64,000 nt of DNA from Erodium maritimum (GCA_963921825.1 OY997592.1:28747730-28811729), one strand, 5' to 3'. Counted from the first letter of the stretch, positions 11,739-24,268 are shown. Made by a program: numbers and translations. Notes: generated by a model not told the origin, from the sequence alone.

Positions 11739-12920
11739 TTTGATCAGGCGGTCGGTACATTTTGGGAGGCCATCCGCCATGAGCTCGCCCTCGCAACCTT
11801 CGAACCACCTTCGCCTGAGCGGCCGACAAAGAACTGCAAGCAACATTAGAGCACAATTAAATGACAGGTGAAGATGTTCCAAGGTTGCTGGTTAAAATTC
11901 AAGAACATCTGCCAATCTGGTAAATCCGATGACTATATCACGAAGGATGCGGAGAAGGACTACGAGGAGAGATACGACCACGTCTTCGCTTGGAAGCACT
12001 TATGACAGCTCGTGCGAAACACGCCTTTCTAGGAACATCATTCCGAGAACGAGTTCTCGATGACAAACGGTGATTTCATCGAGATTTACGGTCGGTGCAC
12101 ACCGAGAACTTCAGACCAGAGCAACCCAATGTCTGAGATGGACATGCTAGTTGTCGTTGCTGAAGATGCCAAGGGTTCATGTCCAGGACTAGTCCGAAGG
12201 AGCTGCCTTGAGGGTAGGAATGCCGCAAAGGCTAGGAAGGTGAAGGTGAAAGGGAACGGCCAATAGTCCTATTGACTCCACATTGGCCGAGATCTTGAGG
12301 GGTATCGAGAAGCACCGCGAGGCGTAGGTACTGGGTCAGGAGTCCCTTATGCGAGAGTTATGCTTAATCCAGGAGATGGATACCTTCTACATGGAGCCCG
12401 AGGATTTGGGAACTCATCAGCTTTTTCTCCAAAGCATGACCAAGAGGATTTCAGGGTTGGTCTGATATATTGTTCGGTGAGTTTTGATAATACCAAATTG
12501 TGAAGTTTGTACTCGACCATTTTAATATTAATATACGGTATTTATGTTTCAGGACGTTGAAAAGGTGTATCATTTTATCGCACAACGCTAACAATATTGC
12601 ACACGAGAATTACAAAAACACGTACAAACACCACCAGATATGTACCAACAAATAACTACTAAATTAGGCAAGCGAAGAGGAATTAGTGGAGCAATTATAG
12701 TCGAACAATTTTTTTCATTCTTCCCGTCAAATGTAATTTCCAATGTCGTTCTTTGAATAAAAACAAGTAAAATGCTATACGTAATCTATATGTGATCTAA
12801 TCGGGGTCTAATTCCCATTGTGACGCCAAAAGATTGGACTCACGTATCATAGTCTAATTAGGGTCTAATTCCCATTATTCTCCAGATTAAACAATTCAAT
12901 TGGATTTATTGTGGATGGTC
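11739..12920 (+). mobile_element. PIF/Harbinger element 1 of tandem array, 5'-truncated
   Basis: From 11739 this is closely similar, base for base, to 20788-21915 of the next element. Its right end is GTGGATGGTC at 12911-12920, followed by TAA. The left terminal repeat GACCATCCAC is not found, so the element is truncated where it meets the GC-rich fragment. It carries the second half of a decayed ORF1 (11741-12470) and an AT-rich 3' region. Confidence 0.75.
11741..12470 (+). pseudogene. Harbinger ORF1 (Myb/SANT-like) relic, copy 1
   Basis: Pieces in shifting frames correspond to FWEAIRHELALATFEPP, then EDYEERYDHVFAWKHL and a C-terminal basic part (KVKVKGNG). FW..I, the W-containing middle block and the K-rich tail fit the accessory DNA-binding ORF1 of plant PIF/Harbinger elements, related to the NAM-associated domain. 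Stops and frameshifts abolish coding. The same gene recurs at 20767-21510. Confidence 0.6.
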
Positions 12921-14825
12921 TAAGACCATCCACTGTGGCTTCAATTCGTGTTCTGGTTGTACCGTCGATTTGTACGAATTACAGGTTTTCGGCGACGAAT
13001 CTATGTTGCAGAATCGGGTCAGCATCGAATCTTCGAAACCGTGTGATCGACGTCGAGGAATCTACAGACCCTGACGTCGTTCCATTCGACGAATCTGGGC
13101 CCAGTGAATCCGGGCCCAACGAAAAGTGACCCAACGCGTGGCGAACCATTAAAGCCGAAAGTTAATTTCGGCTTCAAATATCTGAACTAACACCTTTTCT
13201 TCACGAATCCTCCGCAACTCGATCAACGATATTTCTTCGAGCTTCACAGGTCATCGGCGTTTCTCCGACCATCTTCCTTCACCGACGTTTCTCCGAGCTT
13301 TATGCTCCTTTGGCGTTTCTCCGAGCTTCCTACTCTAGCGTTTCTCCGAGCTTTCTACAACATAGTCGTTTCTACAAGCTTTCTCCTTCGCAACCGTTTT
13401 TCCGAGCTTCCAACTTTGTTGCGTTTCTCCGACCTTCCCCCCGTCACTTCCTTTTCATTTAGATGCAAAATGGCGGTTCAAAAACCTCAAGTACCCACAA
13501 GGATTCCATACATCCGATGACGTATCTCCACCTCTAGGCCGGGGATTCACCCAACGACTTCCCACGTGGAGGTTCCTACTAGTGGGACTACATCTGTCAC
13601 GCCTCGAATTCGGTATGACCGAACCCGGAACGCGAACGGTGAGACAAGTAAAACCGAAACTCAAATAATTTAGTAAAACCGCTTCAAAAGCACCAGTTAT
13701 ATTAATAAAAAAAAATACTTTTACAACTGAAAATACGTTCAAAAACAAGTGAACAAAATAAGCCACAAAGTACGTCGCTACCCAAAGACCTGGACTCCCG
13801 CTCCCAGCTCTTCAAGCTTAGAGAGTTCTCCTAGTCCGCCTCGCGACCAGTACCTGTAGGAAAAGCAGCAGGGGGTGAGCATTTCGCTCACCGCCACGGA
13901 TACCAGATTGACTACGCATACCAACAGAAATGCCGGGAACACCGGCAGCAAACAATAACACCGGGGACTACTACCCCAAAACACATATTAACCCGACTGT
14001 CACACAAATAACTGTCAATTTCCCCAACCATCTAAACACCCGTGCACGTAATGTAGACCCGACACAACAGTTACGACCACAATAACATACACAACCGTGA
14101 TCAAAATCACGCAATACCACACCCACAACACGGTTTTACGTTAGCAGGACGTTGGGCCCGGCGTAGTGCCACATTTTACCCGACCACCGATCGGGAAGGC
14201 AGCGTACCTCATCGCGGCACATAGCAACACTTTTCCGAGTGCTAGTCAGACGGAGGGCCTCTCCTTCATCGCGGAACCGTGGCACCCTTTGTCGAGGGCG
14301 AGTCGACAGGCGGGCCATACCTCCACCCACACAAAAAGATCACAAGCAATGCCACACAATATCAACAAACCACACACTGCACAGTTTCTGGTAGAAAATC
14401 GGCTAGGCCCGACGTAGCCTCGCATTTTACCCAATCGTCCCTCGGGAAGGCAGCGTACCTCATCGCGTCACATAGCAACACTTTTCCAATTGCTACTCGG
14501 AAGTAGGGCCTATCCTTCATCGCGGAACAACACAACACTTTACCGATAGCTAGTCGGAAGGTGGGCCAACCTCAAACGCGGTACCGTGGCACCCTTTGTG
14601 GATGGCGAGTTGACAGGCAGACCAAACCTCCACACCAATATCATAAATCACACAACGCTCAGCAAAAAGCGAAAAATAACATAACGACTAACTACCACTC
14701 AGCAAGTCCGTCAACAACAATACGGGTTCAACACCCCACAGGCACACATGGCCACACACAAACACAATCAGTTCACTCAACCTACGGGCACAACCAGGTG
14801 CCCACATGTGATTCCTATCGCACGG

Positions 14826-17800
14826 TAAGTTTACTTAACCTATGGCACCACCAAGTGCCACATGCATTTCTATTGTTCGATACGTTCACTTATCCTACGA
14901 CACCACCAAGTGTAACATGCATTTCTATTGTTCGATACATTCACTTATCCTACGACACCACCAAGTGTCACATGCATTTCTATTGTTCGATAAGTTCTGT
15001 CACGCCCCAATTTCAGTAAACCGAACTCGGGACGCGAACGTTTAAAATAAGAAAACACTTTGAAACCAATTCCATTAAAACACTTTACAATATCAGTTTA
15101 GTTCAACAAAAGATAATTACAACTCAAAATAAAACGTCCCACAAGCGGACAAAAGCGAGGTATCCGTCGCTAGACTAAAAAGTAACCCGGACTCCCGCCC
15201 CTAGCTCTTCAAGCTTCGGAAGCTCACCTAGTCCGACCTGCGACAAGTACCTGTAGGAAAAGCAGCTAGGGGTGAGCGTTCGCTCACCACCACGGATAAC
15301 AGACTGACTACGGCATAATTAGCAGACAATGCCGGTAACACCAATAAAACTCAACACCGGGGAACACTATCCCCAACTCACGTACTCCGACTGACACACA
15401 ACCCGTTACCTTCCTCAACAGACTCAACACTCGGACTCGTAATGTAAACCCGACACAACTATCGACGACCTCCTCAAAGGACACGACAGAAAGCAACACA
15501 ACACCAAACAAGATCACAAAGGATCGCACACCAAACGAGATCGCAAAGGATCGCAAACCAGCTGCTCAGTAACCTCCCTCACGCCCTTTACCGATCTCAT
15601 CAGGTCAGGCGGTCGACCTGTCGCATTTCCTCGACACAAAGTCGGATCAGACTGTCAACCTATCACACTCACAACCCTGAACCACACACGCGCGGCCAGG
15701 ACCCCTTTACTGACAGGCGCGCCCCCTACCTCGTGTGAACGTGCAGACTCGTGTGATCGAGGACCCCCGTTTAATGAAGCGGGCCCACAACCTCAGGTAA
15801 CCACAATCACAATCACAAACACAGTTCAACAAACAGCAACAACACAAGTTCAGCACTCCACAGGCACTCATGGCCACCCAAGACACCAACCCTAAAACAC
15901 GGACTCAACAGCCTCACAGGCACTCACGGCCTCCCAAACACACCAACAGTAACTCACGGCTCAACAGCCCCACGGGCACTCATGGCCCCTCGAGACACAC
16001 CAACGGTCAAGACTCGGGTTCAACAACCCCACGGCACTCACTGCCAGTCAAGACACACCAAGGGTCAAGACTCGGGTTCAACAACCCCACGGCACTCACT
16101 GCCACTCAAGACATCAACAGTAAGACACGGGCTCTCATGGCCACCCAATACACCAACAATTAAAATACAGGCTCTCATGGCCACCCAAGACACCAACAAT
16201 TAAATACGGGCTCTCAAGGCCACCCAAACTCAACAACAATTAACGCACAACAACCTCCGGCATAATCGATGCCTCCAACAGTCCTAAGATCACTAGTTTC
16301 ACAAACAACCTTCGGGCATGGTCATATGCCTCCAGTAAAACAATTATCGCTAAGTTCTCTGATCCTACGACACTACTAAGTGTCACATGCTTTTCCAATA
16401 ATTACCAAGTTCCCGTAGCATGCTTGTCTAATAAACGCTACAATCCCGTATCATGCTTTTCTAACATTTAAATAAACCTATTCAACCCACGACACCCCGG
16501 TGTCACATGCAATTCTACTGTTAACTTTCCCCAGTCAGGGCCGAGATCCGGCTACTTTTCCCTACCTCAACTGAAGAGCAACCGCTATGTTTCCTAGCTG
16601 CTGACGTTCTGCCTCGCTACCTCCGGACTCCACTTCAATCGAAGCCGGACTCTAAATTTAACACGAAGCCACAAATTAATAACGGTTCCACCGTTAGGTT
16701 AAAGATTACGATTTGTCCATTTTAAATCCGACATTTGCCTTTTAAACTCGAGCGGGCTAAAAGCGGGATCACGACGAATCGGTTTCGAGCCCCGAGCACA
16801 GAACCCGGTGCATGGATTTCGAGACACGGCTCCCGAGGCACCGATTCCGCGTTCCGCTGTTAAACCCATCCTATGTCCGTTTCAACAGCCCGATTATTCG
16901 TTTCACGCTCAACAGTTCAAGGCCCATTTTAAATCAAATCTGATTGTTCTTTTTAATTCCTTTTTAAAACCAAAGTCGTTTTAGCTCATTTTCCTACCAA
17001 TTTGTTTCTCAAAACTCCTCGACTCAAAACCGTTATTAAAACCAAATTGATATTAATTCCTTTTATTTTAAATCATTTTCCAATTTAAATCTGATTTTTA
17101 AACCCCCTTTCTATCTAACTTAGGTTTCGTTATACTTTCCTTTTGAAAATTGTTTTCTTCTCACATTTACGTTCCACTTTGATTCCACACGCCCAAAAAT
17201 CAGTTCTTTTGATCAAAACAGATCATAACCCCCTTTTGAACAAATATGATTTTAATCTAAAACTCAATTTAAACCATTTTTTCTCCTTTAGTCAAAACTG
17301 GTTTTGTTTTACACAATTTCCCATTTTTACAGATCAACGTCTTTAATTTTCTGATTTCATTTCCAAAAAAATACACGGCCAGATTCAACTGTTTCTGGAC
17401 GAGAAAATAAACGAAAGGAGAAGCTCGGTTTTCGAAGCCGGTCGATCAGAACCTTACGGTGGTAGGGCTCACCGTCGGAAGGGGGAAAGGGCGACGACGG
17501 CGGCGGTGGTGGTGGTCGTGGGCGCGACGGGGCGCGGCTGAGGGTTTCCCCTCAGATCTGACTGAATCCGGTCGTAACTCGCCGGGTCTGGTGAGCGCCG
17601 GCGACGTTGAGGACGATACCGGCGGGGTCGGGTCTCAACGTAGAAGAGGAGGGCAGAGGGGCGGAGGCTACGGCTTCGAGAGGGAGGCGACGGAGGAAGG
17701 GTTTACGGTGGTCGGAGGCGGTGGTTCGGGCGGCGGCTGGTGCCTGGAGAGAAGGGCGGTGGCGTGAGAGGAGAGTGGCCGGAGATGGAGGGAAGGGCGG

Positions 17801-18415
17801 TGGCTGTCGTGGTCGGACGGAGGAGGTGACGGCGGCGAAGGGGAGGTCGGGGATGAGGTTCGAAGAAGACGAAGGAGTGAGGGAAGGGAGAGGAGGCGAG
17901 GGAGAGGGTGGTGGCCGAACTCGGGAGTGGTGGCCGGCGACCGGAGTTGAGAGGAGGGAGGGAGGTCGGGTGAGGGTTCGGGAGAGGAGAGGGGCGGCTG
18001 AAGAGAGGGGATTAGGGTTTCTGAGGGAGGAGGAGGGGTTTTATACCCGAGCTCCCACGAGCTTGGGCGACCCTAACCGGGCCTGATCTTCGGGCTTTGC
18101 CGAAGTGGGCCGCGCGGCCCAGAGACGGCCTGCCCGGGCCGGGTTGCTGGTCGGGTCCGGTCCGACCCAACATTTTTTTTTTGCACTTGTTTCAAAAACC
18201 TACCTTAAGGTTTCCGGATTGCAATTTAATACCCTTTTGAAGCGAAGCGGGTTTTACAAGTTCACTTATCCTACGACACCACCAAGTGTCACATGCATTT
18301 CTATTGTTCGATAAGTTCACTTATCCTACGGCACCACCAAGTGTCACATGCATTTTTATTGTTCGATAAGTTCACTTATCCTACGACACCACCAAGTGTC
18401 ACATGCATTTCTACT
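14826..18415. repeat. 55-bp tandem array in LTR A, split by LTR B
   Basis: The unit AGTTCACTTATCCTACGACA, then CCACCAAGTGTCACATGCAT, then TTCTATTGTTCGATA (55 bases) occurs about three times at 14826-14992 and three times at 18259-18415. LTR B inserted exactly within this array, so the two halves read continuously once it is removed. Degenerate single units also occur in LTR B (about 16370) and in the solo LTR at 60606-63356 (about 62098-62270). Confidence 0.85.
14998..18258 (-). mobile_element. Solo LTR B of a Ty3/gypsy element (-), nested in LTR A
   Basis: Starts TGTCACGCCCCAATTTCAGT and ends GCGGGTTTTACA, 3261 bases. An exact 5-base duplication, AGTTC, flanks it at 14993-14997 and 18259-18263. 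Its start mirrors the end of the gypsy LTR at 25778-28792, but its other end differs from that of LTR A. It contains its own tandem repeats (about 15860-16230, units with CTCATGGCCACCCAAGACAC) and a GC-rich block near 17459-18086 whose ORFs look like leader sequence, not genes. Confidence 0.9.
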
Positions 18416-20384
18416 AATAACTTTCCCTAGTCAAAGTGATATCCGGCTACTTTTCCCTACCTCGTAAAGCGTTCCAAGTCCGATGCTCACGCTCCGGCAA
18501 TGCTCACGATCACCCGCTTAGCCTCCTCTTTCCGCGATCTGTGGCACGGTCTAAGGTGATCAAAAAATAATACACTTGTTAAATATGCAAGCAAAATCAA
18601 ATTTAATGAATTTAACGCCCAAAAGCAACCCCGACAATGCCGATCGCTCCCAAACTTCCCAATTACTCGACAGTGTCAACAAAGGGTCCGGAAAGGCCCG
18701 ATTCGCCCGGCTCGGTGAATCTGCCCGGGATCGGAAAACGCCCTTTCGGGGCTCCGAAAATTCCCATTTTCGTTTCTACGATCCTAAAATAATTCGCGTG
18801 TTCCAACGCATTCGACGGAAGCAATTTCCGATGTCCGAGCGATTTAATTCGTGTGAAGACCTGAGAATTTAAGATCTGTATTTTTATTGTTGGTTCGTCG
18901 AGAGTTGGGATCGAGTTTGATTTTGGATCGAAATCAAGAAAAAAAGGGAAGAGGGATCAGGCATGGGCCAATCAGACCCTGAAAATGGGCCGAGCCAGAC
19001 AAGGCCCAAACCGCACGCGCGCCAGCCTACAATAACCAGCCCAGACTACGCGTGGTTAACCCTAGCGTTTCTCCTTCTCTCTCCTCCTTCAGTGCACGCG
19101 CATCGAGACGCGAATCTCTCTCTCTCTCTCTCGCACCTCTTCCTCTTCTCCGACCTCTCGCCTCCGTCTCCTTCCTCTCGACAGCTCGCCGGAGCTCCGT
19201 TCACCTCCTTCTTCTCCTTTTTCTTCCTCTTCTGCGTCCTCCCACGCTCGTACTCATCCCCAGAAGCCCTTATCTTCCTCTTCTCCCTCCTTGAGACGAC
19301 GCGAACCTCGTCGCCGTCCTCCCTCGAGCCACGCTACTCCGACGTCGAGCTTTCCCGACCAGGTGAGCCTCGATTTGGACTCGTCTCTTCTTCCCCGTCA
19401 GCCCTTACTTGTAAATCGCGAACGTTTGGTGGCCGAGCTCGATTGGAATGGTTCGCCGGAACCCTTGAACTCCAGATCTGAGATTTACGTGCCGGTGAGT
19501 TCCTCACGACGTCAGATCTGGTCTGAGAGGTTCGGGTTTCACCCCAACCACCACTTCTCGGCCTGGTCTTGACTTGGGCCTCGGCCTGGTCTTGACCTGG
19601 GTCAGACCTGGACAAGGATCTGGGCCGGACCTGGACGAGGGTCTGGGTCGGGTCCGGATCCGGGTCTGGGTCGGGCTCGGGTCAGGTCCGGTTCTGAGGT
19701 TGGACTGGGTCGGATTCGGGTCCGGATCTCGGACTCGGGTCGGATCCGGGTCAGCCCAGATTAATTAATTTAATTGGTTTAAAATCAGATAACTACAAGG
19801 ACTTACCGGACTTTTAACGGACAGTTGGACAAACTTTTGGACTAAAATGATAATTAGAGGACCGTTACAACTTGGACCGGGACTGATGACCGTCCCTTTT
19901 GTGTTAACACCAGGCCTTTACCCCGAGCACGGAGAATCCCGGAGTTGGCTAGGACGTCAGCAGCTAGGCGACCCAGATAGAGATTGTAGATATTTTTCAA
20001 TCAGATTCGCAAAATTTGGCTGTCTCGGGCCCTGTGCGGGCCCATTTTTCAAGAATTTATGAAACTTCGCGTTCTACAAGGAAACGGCCCAACTAAGACC
20101 GCTGCAATGACGGCTAAGATTTTTGGATCCAAATCGGGCCTCGAACGGACCAAAACGTCGCTCGGTTGACTTTTTTTTGGCAAAAAGTCAACTTTTCCCG
20201 AATTGGTCAAAAAGTTGCTCTGAGTTGTCCGGAACTCACTTTGGTCGATATCGGGGTCATCTTAAGTCCGATATGACCCTCGGGGTCAATTTTAGGTTTA
20301 TTTAGGTGGATGCCCAAAATTTTAAATTTTTCCGTTTTTCCGCCGATTTGACCGACGTTGACCAGGAGCGGTTCTTACAACATC

Positions 20385-21510
20385 CCTGATTCACTATATT
20401 AGTCAAACGAGATGGAGGAGAGGTTATGGGGACAATAATCAGAGGAATATGTCTCATCTTTGTCGGAGCAAGAGACGTTGCCAGCATCCCCCGTGTTCAA
20501 CCTTTGTAACAAGAACTCGGGTTCAGCATCACCAATCCTTAGTGGGATGACATACACTTGCCCAACTAGTTGGCAAGTCGGGTAGAGCTCGGGCTATATC
20601 AAAATGGCCGTACATGTAGTAGAGCATCCACGACCCAAGTATCGCATTCGTGTCCCACTACCTCCTCCAACAAAGACGCAAGACAAACAATCCAATCGTA
20701 GCTGTGTCTACTAGAAATGAAGTCGGGTTTAGGAGAATACATTGGTGTTTGTATGGCTAAACAAATATGAGAACGGAGAGCGTGAGGTTAATCAGACGGT
20801 CGATACATTTTGGGAGGCCATCCGTCATGAGCTCGCCCTCGCAGCCTTCGAACCACCTTAGTAGAAGCGGTTGGCGAAGAACCGCAAGCAACACTGGAGC
20901 ACAATTAACCGAAAGGAGAAGATGTTCCAAGGTTGTTGGTCAAAATTTAAGAACATTTACCAATTTGGAAAATCCGATGACTAGATCACGGAGGATGCGG
21001 AGAAGGACTACGAGGAGAGATACGACCAAGTCTTCTCTTGGAAGCACTTATGACCGCTCGTGCGAAACAAGCCTTTCTAGGAACATCGTTCCGAGAACGA
21101 GTTCTCGATGACAAACAGTGATTTCATCGAGACTTACGGTCGGCGCACACCGAGAACTCTCGACCAGAGAAACCCAATGTATGAGATGTACATGCTAGTT
21201 GCCGCAACTGAAGATACCAAGGGTTCACTTCCAAGACCAGTCCGAGGGCGCTGCCTTGAGGGTTGGAATGCCGTAAAAACTAGGAAGGTGAAAGTGAAAG
21301 GAAAAGGCCGATAGTCCTATTGACTCCGCATTGGCCGAGACCTTAAGAGGCATCGAGAAGCAACGGGAGGCGTAGGTACTGGGTCATGAGTGCCTTATGC
21401 GAGAGTGCTGCTTAGTACAGGAGATGGATACCTCCTACATGGAGCCCGAGGATTTGGCAACCCATCAACTTTTTTGTCCAAGGCATAGCCAAGAGAATTT
21501 CAGGGTTGGT
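20385..21510 (+). pseudogene. Harbinger ORF1 (Myb/SANT-like) relic, copy 2
   Basis: The 5' part of this relic (about 13469-13594) was separated from the rest by the solo LTR. Downstream pieces include VNQTVDTFWEAIRHELALAAFEP split between fragments, KKDYEERYDQVFSWKHL-like residues, and a tail ending VKVKGKGR. They match copy 1 at 11741-12470 almost throughout. Several stops and shifts of frame make it non-coding. Known ORF1 proteins of this superfamily bind DNA and help the transposase. Confidence 0.6.
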
Positions 21511-21918
21511 CTGATATATTGTTTAGTGTGTTTTGATAATACCAAATTGTGAAGTTTGTACTCGGCCGTGTTAATATTAATCTACGTTATTTATGTTTCG
21601 GGACGTGGGGAAGGTTTATTATTTTATCGCACAACGTTAACAACATTGCACCAGAGAGTTACAGAAAAACGTACAACAAACCACTAGATATGTACCAACA
21701 AATATATACTAAATTAGGCAAGCGGCAGAGGAAATAATCGAGCAATTCTAGTTGAACATTTTTTTCTTCCCGTCAAATGTAATTTCCAATGTCGCTCTTT
21801 GAATAAAAACAAGCAAAACGCTATACGTCATCTATATGTGATCTAATCAGAGTCTAATTCCTACTATTCTCCAGAAGAAGAAAAAACAGTTCAATTGGAC
21901 CGATTGTGGATAGTCTAT

Positions 21919-22492
21919 GACCATCCACAATGGCTTCGATTCGTTTTTTAGTCGCACCGTACATTTGTATGGATTGTAGGTTTTCAGGTTTTCAGCGACG
22001 AATCCCCGTTGTAGAGTCAGGTTGGCATCAAATCTTCTAAAGCATGTAATCGACGTCGATATATTGTTCAGTGTGTTTTGATAATACCAAAATATGATCC
22101 TTATACTTGGCCCTTTTAATATTAATGTACGTTATTTATGTTTCAGATGTTGGGAAGGTTTATCATTTTATCGCACAACGCTAATAACATTCCACTAGAA
22201 AATTATAGAAAAACGTACCATAGTCCATCAGATATGTACCACTAAATTAGGCAAACGAAAAGGAATTAGTCGAATAATTTTAATCCAATAACCTTTTTAG
22301 GCGTAATTGACATAAAAATTGAACAATTATAGTCAAACAAACAAAATGCTATAGGTAATCTAATCAAGATCTAATTCCCATTATAACACCAAAAACATTA
22401 AACTAGAAGCATTGGTCTAATTAAGTTCAAATTCCCATTATTTTCTATAAATATACTTTAATTGGATCAGGGTTACTCGATTATGGATGGTC
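21919..22492 (+). mobile_element. PIF/Harbinger element 3 of tandem array, internally deleted (MITE-like)
   Basis: Starts GACCATCCACAATGGCTTCG after TAT 21916-21918 and ends TATGGATGGTC at 22492, followed by TAA 22493-22495. At 574 bases it consists of the 5' leader of element 2 joined near 22057 (ATCGACGTCG then ATATTGTTCAGTG) to its AT-rich 3' tail. The ORF1 region is missing. This is a direct example of a MITE-like deletion derivative lying beside its longer relatives. Confidence 0.8.
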
Positions 22493-22885
22493 TAAAAACA
22501 CTCGTGTGTATATTAATCATTATACTATTGGACGGTTCAATTTATTTTAGGGCATCCACAGTCGTAGGCGGGGAGCTGGCGGGGAGAAATCGACGACGAG
22601 GAGGAAGCGTGGAGATGGCGGGGAGATCATTGGCGGGGAATGTAGCCGTTGAGGTCCTCGCCAGCACTTCTCGCTAGCGGGGTGAGCTGTGCAGCCTTGG
22701 GCGCCACGCCAGTCGTTGGATATGCACGTGTTGGCGACATATGTCCTCTCGCTGGTAGGTGACATTTATTTATTTTTTCTTTTTACACCTATAAATACCA
22801 ACCCTCTTATTTCATTTTTCATCCACAAATTCGACCTTTCTTCTCTCTATTCTCACCCCACTACTTATATTTTTTGCGTCTTGCA

Positions 22886-23878
22886 ATGTCGTTCGATCTC
22901 AACGAGTGGGGCCATATGTTTACCTCATTGAACAACGACTCGTTCGACCCGATGACGCAACATTTGTTCCGTCCCAGCCAGTCATCCGTTCCGACAGCCG
23001 ATGCATCTCCAACGGCCACCGAGGTCGCCGCCGTGGCTCCACCAAAACCTAAAGGGACGCGACATATGTGGATCGTCGTTGAGGATGATCGTTTAGTTCG
23101 AGCTTGGATGCACCATTCCCACGATTCGATTCACGGGAATCAGAAACATAATCTGAAGTATTGGGGGGGGGGGGCATCTCGGACGAAGTCGAAGCTATGC
23201 GTGGACTGGATGATCTGGTAAGGTCACTGAAGCAGTGCAAAGACCACTGGGGCCAAGTCAATCCGAAAGTGACGACTTTCCATGGGATTTACACACGAAA
23301 TATGAGGGACCACAGGAGCGGCCGTTTCGATGATGAAGTCACGACATTGGCCGAGGAACAGTACAAGAAGAAGGAAGGAAAACCATCAACTTGGAAATGT
23401 TGGTGGAAGCTAGTCCGAGAACAACCGAAGTGGGCTTCAAAATATTTTGAAGTCGAGCAGCACGAGGAAGGAAACGATGGCACACTGATGAGTCACTTCG
23501 ATGTCGATGTGTCTACCGACTCGGGAAAGCGCACTCGTGAAGACACGCCGCAGGAGGAGAGTGAGCGAACCACAGGTGCTACAGATGAATACGATCGTCG
23601 TACCAGTGGCCTATGGGTCAGAAGGCTGCCAAAGTTGCGAAGCTCAGAGGTAAAAACCCTCTAGCATCTAAGAAGGAGCTTGTCGAGTGTGTTCAGAAGG
23701 CCCATTTAGCGGCGAAAGAAGCAAACGCGATGTTGAACAAAGCCACGACATCGCAACTGAAGCTCAAGGCATTCGATTGATCGTTGGTAGAGGAAGCGAA
23801 GGACACGTCGGCCATTACTCCCCCCAGCTTGAGGCACAATATTCGACCCTTGTGATCTTGCGCGATCTGATGAAGTAG
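22886..23878 (+). pseudogene. Harbinger ORF1, Myb/SANT-like NAM-associated protein, frameshifted
   Basis: From ATG 22886 the protein starts MSFDLNEWGHMF. It then has a SANT-like block (VEDDRLVRAWMHHSHD, GNQKHNLKYWG) and, after a frameshift, LKQCKDHWGQVNPKVTTFHG, GKPSTWKCWWKLVREQPKW and an acidic stretch. A second shift near 23600 leads to GQKAAKVAKLRGK and a coiled-coil-like end. This order matches the accessory DNA-binding protein of plant PIF/Harbinger elements. The first shift lies exactly at a run of 12 G (23163-23174), consistent with homopolymer slippage or a sequencing error. Confidence 0.75.
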
Positions 23879-24268
23879 TGCCGCATCCCGTGCTTTTTTA
23901 TTTTAATTAGTTGGTTGTTGTTTTTTTAATTGGTAGTTTTTTTTTAATTTAATGAATCGTAGTTTTTTAATTTGTAGTTTTTTTAATTTAATGAATTTTT
24001 AGTTTTTTTTAATTTAATGCTTTATAGTTTCTTGGGTTGCGTGACATCATTGCCATGAAAATGCTAAAGGACCAAAATACCCCTAAGTAACATCATTGAC
24101 ATGACCATGCTAAAAGACCAAAATACCCCTAAGTGGCCGGGGGTTTGGGCTATAAAAGCCACCTCTTACTTTCATTTTTTTCACACCTCTTCAATTCATA
24201 ATCTCTCTTGCTCCTGAGCTTCTTTCCTTCTGACCCTTCATACCTTTATTCTCTTGTTCGAAGGTCCA

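Larger units (their letters stand above)
13595..20379 (-). mobile_element. Solo LTR A of a Ty3/gypsy element (-), interrupted by LTR B
   Basis: Starts TGTCACGCCTCGAATTCGG and ends GGAGCGGTTCTTACA, so in its own orientation it runs TGTAAGAACC...GGCGTGACA. An exact 5-base target duplication, ACATC, flanks it at 13590-13594 and 20380-20384. No internal gag-pol is present, so it is a solo LTR left by recombination between the two LTRs. Without LTR B it is about 3.5 kb. It shares both ends with the solo LTR at 60606-63356. ORFs inside it (for example 18963-19481) are not taken as genes. Confidence 0.9.
12924..21915 (+). mobile_element. PIF/Harbinger element 2 of tandem array, interrupted by nested solo LTRs
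   Basis: Starts GACCATCCACTGTGGCTTC right after the TAA at 12921-12923. Ends GTGGATAGTC at 21915, followed by TAT. The 10-base termini are inverted repeats of one another with one mismatch. Removing the nested LTR (13595-20379 plus one ACATC copy) leaves an element of about 2.2 kb. It has a 5' leader (12924-13468), a decayed ORF1 begun near 13469 and continued at 20385-21510, and an AT-rich tail. No transposase was seen, so it looks non-autonomous. Confidence 0.75.

Noticed and set aside
17459-18086. Long overlapping ORFs, glycine- and arginine-rich
   Set aside because: They lie inside solo LTR B, are compositionally biased and have no domain; GC-rich leader sequence explains them.
13595-18258. 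LTR A and LTR B as the two LTRs of one element
   Set aside because: Each has its own exact 5-base duplication and different termini, so they are two separate nested solo LTRs.
14826-18415. CRISPR-like direct repeats
   Set aside because: The 55-base units are contiguous without spacers and lie within a plant LTR.
18963-19572. ORFs of 172 and 93 residues on the plus strand
   Set aside because: Inside LTR A, in a CT-rich repeat (TCTCTCTC) region; the equivalent part of the LTR at 60606-63356 is not coding.
22462-22677. 71-residue plus-strand ORF
   Set aside because: It crosses the end of one Harbinger element and the start of another, so it is accidental.
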